Positions 56,525-64,000 of a stretch of DNA of 64,000 nucleotides are shown one piece after another (the first letter of the stretch is position 1; every line of letters begins with the position of its first letter). The notes beneath the pieces were generated by a model, which did no database searches, had not been told where the DNA came from, and was given only the letters and a program-made list of their open reading frames with translations. Source of the DNA: Crocinitomicaceae bacterium (GTDB lineage Bacteria > Bacteroidota > Bacteroidia > Flavobacteriales_D > Crocinitomicaceae); assembly GCA_016708105.1 (NCBI GenBank), contig JADJGJ010000001.1, positions 1,178,001 through 1,242,000 on the forward strand, read 5' to 3'. Both the position numbers and the translations under genes were made by a program.

Positions 56525-56743
56525 ATGAAAACAAATAAAATTAATGTGGTGTTGTCGTTGAATAAGACGGTGGTAACAAGATATCATTATGGAAATAATA
56601 ATGACGAGATCACTCAAGTCAGCGGAGCAAAATGTGCTGGAGGACCACTTGTAAAAGTAACTAAACATATCTGTGAACCCACAACCGCATGTCAAATAAG
56701 TGATCCGTGTCCTATGTCTTGTGCAGCTAGTACACATATTTAG
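56525..56743 (+). CDS. RiPP precursor 2 (lanthipeptide type)
   Basis: A 72-residue precursor. Leader residues 1-18 and the first 50 bases of the gene are identical to precursor 1. The core is different and has Cys37, Cys50, Cys56, Cys62 and Cys66 among many Ser/Thr (KHICEPTTACQ, DPCPMSCAASTHI). Five Cys in the last 36 residues suggest several thioether rings. It lies between lanB and lanC2 and has its own operator. The upstream DNA is unlike that of precursor 1, so only the leader module is shared. Confidence 0.88.
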   Translation: MKTNKINVVLSLNKTVVTRYHYGNNNDEITQVSGAKCAGGPLVKVTKHICEPTTACQISDPCPMSCAASTHI

Positions 56744-56768
56744 TATCCTTCGTTGCATCTAGTAAACA

Positions 56769-57941
56769 ATGAGGCATCTTATTAATGATATCATTTGTGA
56801 TTTATACGAATCAGATGACTTCAGTATCTCGCTCATGGATGACGGCGGAATTGGAAAAGTGTTGTGTTTAGCCTACGATCAATATTATAGCAATAATGAT
56901 CATTCCTCAAAACTGAATAACCTATTCTCAAATATAGACCATTTGCTAATTTCAAGCGAGATCAATTATGATTTTGGATCTGGACTTACAGGCTTAGGGT
57001 GGTTGGTAAATCACCTCTGCGTAAATAGGTTAATTGATGCAGACTTCAAAAATTTTTTAGAAGATGTTGACGAATTCAGTTTTCGAATGGCGTCGAAAGA
57101 TCTTGATATAAATAATCACGATTTTTTATATGGCTCATCTGGAACAATTTTGTACCTACTTGAAAGAATCAGGCAAAGCAAAACTGCTGTTCCGCATCTT
57201 GAAGAACTCCTTTATGGCTTGCTCAGTCTATCAAAGAAATCAAGTGAAGGAAATTATTGGATAAATGAGCATTGGCGTGGCTATAGCAGAAAGCCCAGAC
57301 AAATAAATTATGGTTTAGCGCATGGACAAGCGAGTAAAATTCATTTATTGTCCCTAATAATATTAAATGGGTTGGGTAAACCAGAAACTAAAGACTTGCT
57401 CTCAGGGTGCGTTGAGTTTCTGCAAAATATAAATAATTTGTCGACTGAATCTGCACATACAAAGTTGGGTGACAATTCAGTGATATTCGGGCATAGTAAA
57501 TATGCATGGTGTAACGGAGACCTCGGTGTGGCAAGCGCTCTTTGGCACGCAGGTGACGCTTTGAATGATAATGTGCTGAAAGAGGAAGCCATAGGCATAT
57601 TTAATCAATGCTCTATAACCGATGAAGACATCACGAGACTAGTTCCAGACGCAGGTCTTTGCCATGGATCTATGGGAACAGCATTAATGTACAAGCGCAT
57701 GTATCTTAATACTAAAATTTTAAAATTTCAAGACCAATGCGAAAAATGGACTCAAAACACAGAGGATTTCAAGATTTTTACCGACGGAATTGGAGGGTTT
57801 AAAAAAAGAATTACGAACAGTCAGCGTGAAGGGTGGCAGTCAGACTCTGGTCTTTTAAATGGTGCTTCTGGCATAGCTCTTGGAATCTTATCATGTACAT
57901 CAGACAAAGACTATAGTTGGGATAAATTACTGCTTCTATAG
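56769..57941 (+). CDS. LanC-like lanthionine cyclase 2
   Basis: 390 residues, a paralogue of the cyclase at 50236 over the whole length. Zinc ligands are Cys248 in YAWCNGDLGVA and Cys298-His299 in AGLCHGSMGTALMY. Other blocks are SGLTGLGWLVNHL, HDFLYGSSGTILYLL, YGLAHGQASKIHLL and GLLNGASGIALGIL. It begins 25 bases after precursor 2, clearly paired with it. Divergence from lanC1 is large, unlike the nearly identical cassettes around them, so the two cyclases probably specialised for their own cores. Confidence 0.92.
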   Translation: MRHLINDIICDLYESDDFSISLMDDGGIGKVLCLAYDQYYSNNDHSSKLNNLFSNIDHLLISSEINYDFGSGLTGLGWLVNHLCVNRLIDADFKNFLEDVDEFSFRMASKDLDINNHDFLYGSSGTILYLLERIRQSKTAVPHLEELLYGLLSLSKKSSEGNYWINEHWRGYSRKPRQINYGLAHGQASKIHLLSLIILNGLGKPETKDLLSGCVEFLQNINNLSTESAHTKLGDNSVIFGHSKYAWCNGDLGVASALWHAGDALNDNVLKEEAIGIFNQCSITDEDITRLVPDAGLCHGSMGTALMYKRMYLNTKILKFQDQCEKWTQNTEDFKIFTDGIGGFKKRITNSQREGWQSDSGLLNGASGIALGILSCTSDKDYSWDKLLLL

Positions 57942-57998
57942 CACATAGTTAATTGCTCGCAGTTCTTTCAATAGTCATATCTTTATTGTGAGGATTGA

Positions 57999-59267
57999 AT
58001 GAACTTAGTTGAATTTATAATTATCAAAACATTTCGATTGCAAAAAATCTCCTTATTAATATTGTTAGTAGCACTTTTGAGCAAACCTGCCTGGTCACAA
58101 AAAGTTGATTCAGTAAAATTGGAATTTTTAGTGAATGAAGCTGAACGATTGTATACAGAAGCTTTGATTATTTACCAAGCAGACAGCCTTGTTATTGAAG
58201 AATATTTTGGAGTTGGACATCCGGATTCTCTCACAGAATTGATGTCCTGTACTAAGGGCATTGTAGCATTGGCTGTTATCTGTTTGTTGGAAGATGAGTT
58301 GATAGACAGTATCCAAACACCAGTGTATGTTTTTTATCCAGAATGGAATTGTGGTCTAAAAAAAAATGTCACCCTTGAACATTTGCTGACAATGACTTCT
58401 GGCCTGCAGGATTATCGTAACACAAACATAGAAATATACCCCAGCAACAATTTTATTGATTTAGCACTTTCATCAGATCTGGTTGAAATTCCAGGCGAAA
58501 AATTCAGATACAATAATAAATCTACGAATTTACTTTCTGGGATAATTGAAATTGCCACTGGAAGGCGCATGGATTACTACATTGCAGATAGAATCTTTAA
58601 GCCACTTGGAATTGAAGAATTTAAATGGGCACTTGATTCATCGGGGAATCCCATGGGTATGGCTGGATGTCAACTTAAAGCAAGTGATTTTGTAAAAATT
58701 GGCATTCTTATCGCCAATGATGGTTTGTTCAACGGTCAGCAAATTTTATCTAAAGAAAATATTAAGAAGATCACAACACCTGGTAAAAACAAATCAGACT
58801 ATGGATATTTATGGTGGCTGACTTATGATCAAACAGAATTGTGTTATAAGACTGAAATTCTAGAGGAATTATGTCGCCTCGGCGCGTCATTTTCGTTGAT
58901 TTCTCACCTTGAGTTATTATTGAAAGAGTACAATTCAAAACCACTAATTTATTACAGATATCATGAGGAAATATTAAACTACTGGTGGAAGTTGGTTACA
59001 ATCCTAGGACCAAATAATTTAGCGTATATATATAAACATGTTTCTCCCGAAAATAAAATTACAAGACAGGTGTTTAAGGGGGAAATAAGGTCGATCTCTG
59101 CCAGAGGTTGGCTTGGAAATTATCTGGTTATTGATCTAACATCAAAGATAGTCGGAGTAAGAACAATCAGTTATCGCAGTTTTAGTAATAAAAACAATTT
59201 CGCAGTGGGTGAGGAAAATTTTCTGAATTTTGAGCGCTTAGTTACAAATATTCTAAAAGAGGACTAG
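57999..59267 (+). CDS. Exported serine hydrolase of the beta-lactamase/DD-peptidase (class C) family
   Basis: A 422-residue protein with a signal peptide (ends LLSKPAWSQ). The SxxK nucleophile motif is in LMSCTKGIVALAV and the YxN motif in KFRYNNKSTNLLSG. Other family segments are LTMTSGLQDYR and DRIFKPLGIEEF. The region after DYGYLWWLTYDQ holds about 70 unusual residues (ILEELCRLGASFSL on) before the terminal ISARGWLGNYLVID part. It is probably a periplasmic esterase/peptidase; a role in processing the nearby peptides or in self-protection can only be guessed. It lies between lanC2 and cassette B. Confidence 0.82.
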   Translation: MNLVEFIIIKTFRLQKISLLILLVALLSKPAWSQKVDSVKLEFLVNEAERLYTEALIIYQADSLVIEEYFGVGHPDSLTELMSCTKGIVALAVICLLEDELIDSIQTPVYVFYPEWNCGLKKNVTLEHLLTMTSGLQDYRNTNIEIYPSNNFIDLALSSDLVEIPGEKFRYNNKSTNLLSGIIEIATGRRMDYYIADRIFKPLGIEEFKWALDSSGNPMGMAGCQLKASDFVKIGILIANDGLFNGQQILSKENIKKITTPGKNKSDYGYLWWLTYDQTELCYKTEILEELCRLGASFSLISHLELLLKEYNSKPLIYYRYHEEILNYWWKLVTILGPNNLAYIYKHVSPENKITRQVFKGEIRSISARGWLGNYLVIDLTSKIVGVRTISYRSFSNKNNFAVGEENFLNFERLVTNILKED

Positions 59268-59341
59268 TGTCGGCTCAATTGGTTTTAGACATGTTGTGGA
59301 ATGAAACACACATACATTACTTTTTGTTTTCAAAGAGGTTT

Positions 59342-59421
59342 AAAAAATCTCCCCGGAGTGAAAACTCAAACCGGAGAGACCGAACAATTCACAGATAGGT
59401 GAAAATCTGTGTCATCACGAA
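59342..59421 (-). ncRNA. Candidate small RNA or structured leader, copy B
   Basis: Conserved equivalent of the copy A element. Read leftward there is a hairpin at 59390-59411, a G+C stem (59348-59356 with 59371-59379) and six T. The few differences between the copies fall in loops or outside stems. Confidence 0.4.
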
Positions 59422-59575
59422 AGTACAATCAAAAGTTCGGCGTGGAAATAGTAGTTTGGTTAAGTTAAATCATTTGCTGTTCTCTTGATATCGTATTAGT
59501 TGTTCATATAGAATTCGGTATTATATAAAGGCAAAAAATTACGTTGTTTATTTGTGTTAAATCTTTGAAAATCAT

Positions 59576-59609
59576 GGGGGGGGGGGGTGATTTAGATCAT
59601 AGAATCTAA
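59576..59609 (+). promoter_or_regulatory. Homopolymeric G tract and inverted repeat before regulator B
   Basis: Twelve G (59576-59587) precede TTAGAT-N6-ATCTAA (59592-59609). Same arrangement as copy A, which has ten G. Confidence 0.6.
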
Positions 59610-59651
59610 TCACATATTTCGCAAAACTTTCTCCATCATTTGACCCAAGCT

Positions 59652-60293
59652 ATGATAAAATTTATTCTCTGTGAATCCAGCAGAACGTATGTTGATGTAT
59701 GTAAATCAATATGCAAAAATGACCAACTTGGTTTTGAGTTGGTCTTTGAAAGCACTTGTAAAGATGCAATCATAAATCAAATTTCCAGTTTGAAAACTCA
59801 TTTGGTGATATCTGATTTTTACTGGTCTGTTTCTGATCAAATTACTTTTTTTAAATCCCTGAAGGCGCTTGCTCCAAATACTAAAATACTTGGTTGGAGT
59901 TTACTTGACGATAAACTGTTGCTACAAAAATTATTTAGTGCAGGCATGAATGGTTATGTGAATAAGAACGACGGAATGCAGGCACTCTCTGACGCCATGT
60001 ATGCACTAATAGACGTGGACTTTTATTATCCATACAATACAAAAGAAATGATACAGGTTCACCCTGATCAAAATTCAACGCTTATCAATGCGCTAACTGA
60101 ACGGGAAATTAAAGTAACAGCACTTAGTTACCTGCAATATCAAAATAAAGAAATTGCTGATAGGTTGAATGTTTCAGTAAAGACAGTTGAAGCAATAAAA
60201 AATAAACTAATCCATAAAACGGATGTGAAAAAATTTCGTGACGTAATTTGCTTGTTGATCAAGCATCATATCATATCACCTGATTTCAAATAA
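59652..60293 (+). CDS. Orphan response regulator, NarL/LuxR type, copy B
   Basis: A 213-residue protein, paralogue of the 47082 gene. Asp55 and Lys105 are kept (LVISDFYW, GYVNKNDG), and the strand-1 acidic pair is again missing (CESS). The LuxR helix-turn-helix (IADRLNVSVKTVEAIKNKL) is almost unchanged, so both copies should bind the same DNA while their receiver parts have drifted and may respond differently. ATG at 59652 preferred over TTG at 59640. Confidence 0.9.
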   Translation: MIKFILCESSRTYVDVCKSICKNDQLGFELVFESTCKDAIINQISSLKTHLVISDFYWSVSDQITFFKSLKALAPNTKILGWSLLDDKLLLQKLFSAGMNGYVNKNDGMQALSDAMYALIDVDFYYPYNTKEMIQVHPDQNSTLINALTEREIKVTALSYLQYQNKEIADRLNVSVKTVEAIKNKLIHKTDVKKFRDVICLLIKHHIISPDFK

Positions 60294-60298
60294 AAAAA

Positions 60299-60336
60299 AT
60301 AGGGAACACCCTATTGAAATTTATAGTAAACCCTAA
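60299..60336 (+). promoter_or_regulatory. Tandem palindromic operator before repeat-protein gene B
   Basis: ATAGGGAACACCCTAT (60299-60314) is a perfect inverted repeat; TTATAGTAAACCCTAA (60321-60336) is a second, weaker site. TTTACAC lies at 60363 and the ATG at 60387. Confidence 0.6.
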
Positions 60337-60386
60337 AGATGATTCTCAATATGTGTATCAACTTTACACATATCAAAAAGAGCATC

Positions 60387-60836
60387 ATGGTATTCAACAA
60401 CAATCAATACTTAAGCAACTCCTTAGAGTATGTTTATCAACCTGAAATAGGACAACGAACCAAGTACACCGCCAACACTGGAGTTGTTGTAATGACATCT
60501 GCCAACACAAAATTAGACGGCAGCGGATTAGCTTATTACACAGTCCTCCAATCTGGTTCAGCAAACGGAACGCTGATCAAAACAATTACTGTAAAAACAC
60601 GCGTCAGTGTTGTCAGAAGCATGGTGAGACTCTTTGTTGAAGATAAAAGCGGAAATAAAGACTTGATTGCTGAAATTGAAATTCCGGCAGTTGAACAGGG
60701 TTCAGTACAGCAAACTTTTGCGGTGAGCATGGAGGTTGATTATATGCTCAAATACGAATACTATTTAAAAGCAACCACGGATGTTGCCAATGCAACGGTG
60801 GTCATTGCAGAAGGACTTGATATTACTTTTCCTTAA
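60387..60836 (+). CDS. Repeat-domain protein of the RiPP cassette, one domain, copy B
   Basis: A 149-residue protein; it differs from copy A only at a few positions (TSANTKLDGSGLAYY, and Val for Ile in EQGSVQQ). Same N-terminal lead and single beta-rich unit. The upstream DNA keeps the palindromic operator. Unknown function. Confidence 0.85.
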   Translation: MVFNNNQYLSNSLEYVYQPEIGQRTKYTANTGVVVMTSANTKLDGSGLAYYTVLQSGSANGTLIKTITVKTRVSVVRSMVRLFVEDKSGNKDLIAEIEIPAVEQGSVQQTFAVSMEVDYMLKYEYYLKATTDVANATVVIAEGLDITFP

Positions 60837-60877
60837 TCCAATCAATACACTATTCAATTTATTAATCTATAATCAGT

Positions 60878-61702
60878 ATGGCAGCAGAAACGCAGTACAC
60901 CGCTAACACCGGTTTGGTAAAAATATCAACCGCAAATTCTAATTTAGATGGTACCGGCACTTTGGGCACCGTAATCACCGGAGCATCTAACGGAACACTC
61001 ATTAAAAATGTAATAATCAAAGCTACTGACACGGGCAGTGGTAGTACATCTCAGGGTATGGTGAGATTATTCATCTATGATGGTTCATCAACACTTTTAC
61101 TTAAAGAAGTTGACATTCCGGCAATGGGACAATCTTCAACGGATGCCACGTTTGAAACAGTAATTCCACTCAACTTCAAATTGGAGTCAGGTCATGTATT
61201 AAAAGCGTCCACACAAAATGCAACAGGCTTTAATGTAATTGCTGAAGGACTTGATTTTGCTTACTACGCAAGTTCTGTACGACCAGAGAGTACAAATTAT
61301 ACTGCCAACACCGGTGCGGCAACAATCACTACACAAAACACAGCGTTAGATGGTTCAGGAACTCTGGCTACTTTGGTTACTGCCGGTGCATCAGGGTCTG
61401 GCTGGAAAGGGCTAGCTATTAATTCCATCAGCCTGAAAGCATATACTGATGTAACACGTGGTATGCTGAGATTATTTATTCAAAACACCGGCACGGGCGC
61501 ATCCAATACATTTTTGTTTACTGAAATTCCACTCTTCCCGGTTGATGCATCAGCTACTTTCCAAAGTTATCATTGGGTAATACCTTTTCTGAGTACGCTT
61601 CAAATTCAGGCCGGTTATAAAATTTGTGCAACCATAGAATCAACAGCAGGGCAAAATGTATCAGGCGTGGTGGATGCCATGGACTGGAAATATCCAGCTT
61701 AA
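60878..61702 (+). CDS. Repeat-domain protein of the RiPP cassette, two domains, copy B
   Basis: A 274-residue protein identical in sequence to the copy at 48308. The first half of the gene carries scattered silent changes, while the second half (from about 61380) is nearly identical DNA. That mosaic indicates gene conversion plus selection on the protein. Two tandem beta-rich units; no signal peptide. Confidence 0.85.
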   Translation: MAAETQYTANTGLVKISTANSNLDGTGTLGTVITGASNGTLIKNVIIKATDTGSGSTSQGMVRLFIYDGSSTLLLKEVDIPAMGQSSTDATFETVIPLNFKLESGHVLKASTQNATGFNVIAEGLDFAYYASSVRPESTNYTANTGAATITTQNTALDGSGTLATLVTAGASGSGWKGLAINSISLKAYTDVTRGMLRLFIQNTGTGASNTFLFTEIPLFPVDASATFQSYHWVIPFLSTLQIQAGYKICATIESTAGQNVSGVVDAMDWKYPA

Positions 61703-61717
61703 AAAAAACAATACCTT

Positions 61718-62497
61718 ATGGCAGAAGAAACACAATATACAGCAAACACGGGTATTGTCACCATATCAGCCGCCAATTCAAATTTGGATGGTGGTGGCAC
61801 AACCTATACCTTGATTACCGGTGCATCAAATGGTACACTTGTAAAATCAATCAGCATAAAAGCAGTTGGAAATACAGATATGGGTATGATACGTTTTTAT
61901 GTTGGTGAAAAAATATTTTTAGAAGTACCTGTTCCGGCAACACGATATTCAGCAAATACGCCCACGTTTGAAACACAGGTGACGCTGGATATGACCTTGA
62001 AGTCAGGCAGCGCTATTGTAGTATCAACAGAAAAAGCCAACACCTTCAATATTTTTGCTGAAGGCATGGACTGGGCTTACTACGCATCATCAGTGAGACC
62101 TGACACAACCCAGACAACTGCAAACAACGGAAGAGCCTTGGTAAATACCGCCAATTCAAATTTAGATGGCACAGGTACTTTAGGAACTATTTACACATGC
62201 GGAACACCAGCAACGTATAAAGGCAGTAGCATAAGGTCAATCACCATCAAATCTATTGTATCAGTTACCTCAGGCATGATCAGAATTTTTTTGCAAAAAG
62301 CATCAACCAAATATTTGTTTACTGAGGTAATGGTTGACACGGAAACACTATCATCTATTGACGAAGCTTTTGAAAGAACCATTCTCTTTGATGATGACCT
62401 TGATTTGCAGGCAGGCATGTCAATACTGGCATCTACCCAGGTGGCCAATAGTTTTAAAATACAGGCTGAAGGGACTGACTGGAATTATGTGGCTTGA
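61718..62497 (+). CDS. Repeat-domain protein of the RiPP cassette, third member, copy B
   Basis: A 259-residue protein; one Ile/Val difference from copy A. The gene ends 24 bases before precursor 3, the same spacing as in copy A. Two tandem units with the TANTG and NSNLDG signatures. Unknown function. Confidence 0.85.
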   Translation: MAEETQYTANTGIVTISAANSNLDGGGTTYTLITGASNGTLVKSISIKAVGNTDMGMIRFYVGEKIFLEVPVPATRYSANTPTFETQVTLDMTLKSGSAIVVSTEKANTFNIFAEGMDWAYYASSVRPDTTQTTANNGRALVNTANSNLDGTGTLGTIYTCGTPATYKGSSIRSITIKSIVSVTSGMIRIFLQKASTKYLFTEVMVDTETLSSIDEAFERTILFDDDLDLQAGMSILASTQVANSFKIQAEGTDWNYVA

Positions 62498-62521
62498 TTA
62501 TTTAATTTAAAATTTTAACTT

Positions 62522-62785
62522 ATGAAAACAAATAAAATTAATGTGGTGTTGTCGTTGAATAAGACTGTTAGATACTCGAGTTCAGTTAATAGGTATGCTA
62601 ATGAAGAGGCAAGGATTAATGGATCGAACAATATTATTAGGGCTAACGGAACGGCTACAGCAACTCAAATGTGGGGTTGGATTCAAGATCCTGCAGGCAA
62701 TGGATCTATTCCTTGGGTCGATCCAGATACTGATATATCTTATGGGTCGTCCTTTGGTTCAGGTGCAAGTAAAGTTACTGGCTGA
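62522..62785 (+). CDS. RiPP precursor 3 (graspetide type, no cysteine)
   Basis: An 87-residue precursor. Leader MKTNKINVVLSLNKTV as in precursors 1 and 2. The core has no Cys but many Ser/Thr/Lys and acidic residues (NRYANEEARING, WIQDPAGNGS, PWVDPDTDISYGSS), suited to side-chain ester or amide crosslinks by an ATP-grasp ligase. Such a ligase gene starts 19 bases downstream. Gly/Ser-rich tail (GSSFGSGASKVTG). I infer graspetide chemistry from the partner enzyme and the absence of Cys. Confidence 0.85.
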   Translation: MKTNKINVVLSLNKTVRYSSSVNRYANEEARINGSNNIIRANGTATATQMWGWIQDPAGNGSIPWVDPDTDISYGSSFGSGASKVTG

Positions 62786-62804
62786 TCAAAAGCGTTAAAA
62801 TTTT

Positions 62805-63800
62805 ATGCCTCAAGTGATATTAATAATCAGTGAGAATATTGACATTTCGACTGATATTGTGATGGACTGGATTGACCATTTTGGTGGAATCGCTATTAGA
62901 GTTAATCCTGATACTAGGTTCGCATTTAAAAAACTTGTGATAGACTATAAGGGAGTTAACTCCTTAAGTTTTGAGGTTAACCACCTTGAATACCGTGGGG
63001 ACGACATAGCAGCATTTTGGTATCGCCGGGGTTTTATACCCATGAATATACCGGACATCCCATTGGAAACATTAAGCGAATCCATTTGTACTACTGTCAA
63101 GGATCATTTGAGTCGAGAACTTGAATCACTGCACCAGACAATATCTTCAATTTTAAAAAATAAAAGATCAATTGGTAGAAGTGATAATCAATTGAACAAA
63201 CTATGTGTACTTCTTTTGGCTAAATCTGTTGGAATTGATATTCCGCGTACTTGGATTGTTACAGACAAAAAAGACGTACGTCAAATACTAGATGAAGGAA
63301 ATTCTGTTATAACAAAGTCTATCGTTGACAACTTATCAATTGTGAAAAATATGGGAATAAATTCTTCATTGTGGGTAACCTATACAGAGGATTTGATAGG
63401 CCATGATTTACAGGGCAATGATTCTTGTTTCCCTTCTCTTGTTCAGGAAAAATTGCACAAAAGCTTCGAAATTAGGATATTCTTCCTGAATTCTGTTTGT
63501 TACTCTATGGCAATTTTTTCTCAACTGGATAACCAGACCAGTACGGATTTTAGAAAGTATAATTCCGTAAAACCGAACCGAACAGTGCCATTTACGTTAC
63601 CTGTTGATGTTTCAGACAAATTGATTAAGTTGATGTCATCACTCAATCTGAATACAGGATCTATTGACATGGTATATACAACTGACGGAAGCTATGTCTT
63701 TCTAGAAGTTAATCCAGTAGGTCAATTTGGTATGGTTTCCGAACCATGCAACTATAAACTTGAAAAAATAATAGCTAAATATCTTGTATGTAATGAGTAA
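62805..63800 (+). CDS. gwsG: GwsG-type ATP-grasp peptide maturase (graspetide synthetase)
   Basis: A 331-residue ATP-grasp enzyme that would join acidic side chains of the precursor to Ser/Thr/Lys. Family segments are AAFWYRRGFIP, SFEIRIFFLNSVCYSMAIFS, FRKYNSVKPNRTVPFTLP, NTGSIDMVYTTDG and VFLEVNPVGQFGMVS (metal-binding Glu/Asn), matching the grasp-with-spasm type of the Bacteroidota. Its SPASM radical-SAM partner GwsS is not in the window; it may lie to the right. It overlaps the next frame by 8 bases. Confidence 0.9.
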   Translation: MPQVILIISENIDISTDIVMDWIDHFGGIAIRVNPDTRFAFKKLVIDYKGVNSLSFEVNHLEYRGDDIAAFWYRRGFIPMNIPDIPLETLSESICTTVKDHLSRELESLHQTISSILKNKRSIGRSDNQLNKLCVLLLAKSVGIDIPRTWIVTDKKDVRQILDEGNSVITKSIVDNLSIVKNMGINSSLWVTYTEDLIGHDLQGNDSCFPSLVQEKLHKSFEIRIFFLNSVCYSMAIFSQLDNQTSTDFRKYNSVKPNRTVPFTLPVDVSDKLIKLMSSLNLNTGSIDMVYTTDGSYVFLEVNPVGQFGMVSEPCNYKLEKIIAKYLVCNE

Positions 63801-64000
63801 GAACCCACAGAATGATATCGAATCTATTTGGAAACTAGCAAATTCACCTGTAAATTATACGAAAATTGTGGTAAGGGATATTGGAACGAATGGGCAATTC
63901 CGAAAAACGGTAAAAAGTCATTTCCACCAAACAGATCGCCATTTTTTGAATTCATTGTTCAAGCCGATTTCGAAAATACTAAATCCTAGATATTATAGTA
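63793..64000 (+). CDS. Unknown protein, 3' end cut by window
   Basis: An open frame of 69 codons from ATG at 63793 to the edge (MSKNPQNDIESIWKLANSPV, then YTKIVVRDIGTNGQF). It overlaps the gwsG stop by 8 bases, so it is most likely translated with it and belongs to the graspetide set. I do not recognise the family; no Cx3CxxC radical-SAM motif or signal peptide is seen in this part. Confidence 0.6.
   Translation, partial: MSKNPQNDIESIWKLANSPVNYTKIVVRDIGTNGQFRKTVKSHFHQTDRHFLNSLFKPISKILNPRYYS

Larger units (their letters stand above)
59340..62565 (+). repeat. Duplicated RiPP cassette, copy B (3.2 kb)
   Basis: Direct repeat of 46771-49996 with the same gene order. It ends within the leader codons of precursor 3; downstream the copies are unrelated (lanC1 versus an ATP-grasp gene). 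Confidence 0.92.

Noticed and set aside
46771..62565. Assembly artefact as explanation of the 3.2-kb duplication
   Set aside because: The copies differ at many silent and coding positions and have different neighbours, so they are real separate loci. The identical 343-bp repeats around the IS cannot be cleared in this way.
1..64000. tRNA or rRNA genes
   Set aside because: No cloverleaf with a GTTCRA-type arm and CCA end, and no rRNA segment, was recognised on either strand by eye.
46771..64000. Prophage or contractile tail origin of the repeat proteins
   Set aside because: The beta-rich repeats recall fibre proteins, but there is no capsid, terminase, sheath or baseplate gene nearby, and their neighbours are RiPP enzymes.

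Overview
The window comes from a low-GC member of the Bacteroidota, most likely a Flavobacteriales-type organism. The evidence is a type IX secretion (T9SS) C-terminal domain on a giant surface protein, PorE-like TPR/propeller/OmpA proteins, a PorG-like outer-membrane protein, B-type ribosomal protein L31, TAnnTTTG promoter elements, almost no Shine-Dalgarno sites, and lanthipeptide/graspetide leaders with an LNK motif. The exact genus cannot be told from the sequence.

Layout. 1-5277: trpDCFBA plus a DAHP synthase, one tightly packed operon cut by the left edge. 5278-13197: leftward genes for a GH3 glycosidase and two tandem copies of an OmpA-type/TPR pair. 13445-18430: a WD40-caspase protein, a small unknown protein and a DUF2130 protein. 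18427-20575: a DUF3592-like membrane gene split by an IS630-family element. 20677-28423: NtrC-like regulator, nadC, lon, a sugar-nucleotidyltransferase-like hexapeptide protein, rpmE and a lipoprotein. 28814-32446: a T9SS-exported adhesin-like protein, followed by a tandemly expanded palindromic repeat. 32738-41873: mostly housekeeping and envelope genes (YdcF/SanA, ECF sigma factor, pyrD, HMG-CoA lyase, NhaC-type antiporter). 41866-45390: ruvX and an island holding a VapC-like toxin-antitoxin pair, an IS1634-type element flanked by 343-bp direct repeats, and a second copy of the ruvX 3' end. 45529-46773: WG-repeat protein.

46771-64000 is the most unusual part: a RiPP (ribosomally made, modified peptide) island. 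Three precursor genes share the same 16-residue leader, with near-identical DNA, but have unrelated cores. One precedes a LanC cyclase, one lies between a full-length LanB dehydratase and a second LanC, and the third, which lacks cysteine, precedes a GwsG-type ATP-grasp ligase of the graspetide class. Two precursors end a 3.2-kb duplicated cassette made of an orphan response regulator and three proteins built from a roughly 125-residue repeat domain I do not recognise. A 16-bp palindrome (TTAGGG-N4-CCCTAA and variants) recurs before the repeat-protein genes, lanB, the second precursor and an S41 peptidase. I infer that it is the binding site of the duplicated regulators. No exporter is visible; the cluster runs off the right edge.

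The island therefore looks like one regulon that sends a common leader to two different chemistries, thioether rings and side-chain ester/amide crosslinks, together with abundant repeat proteins of unknown role.
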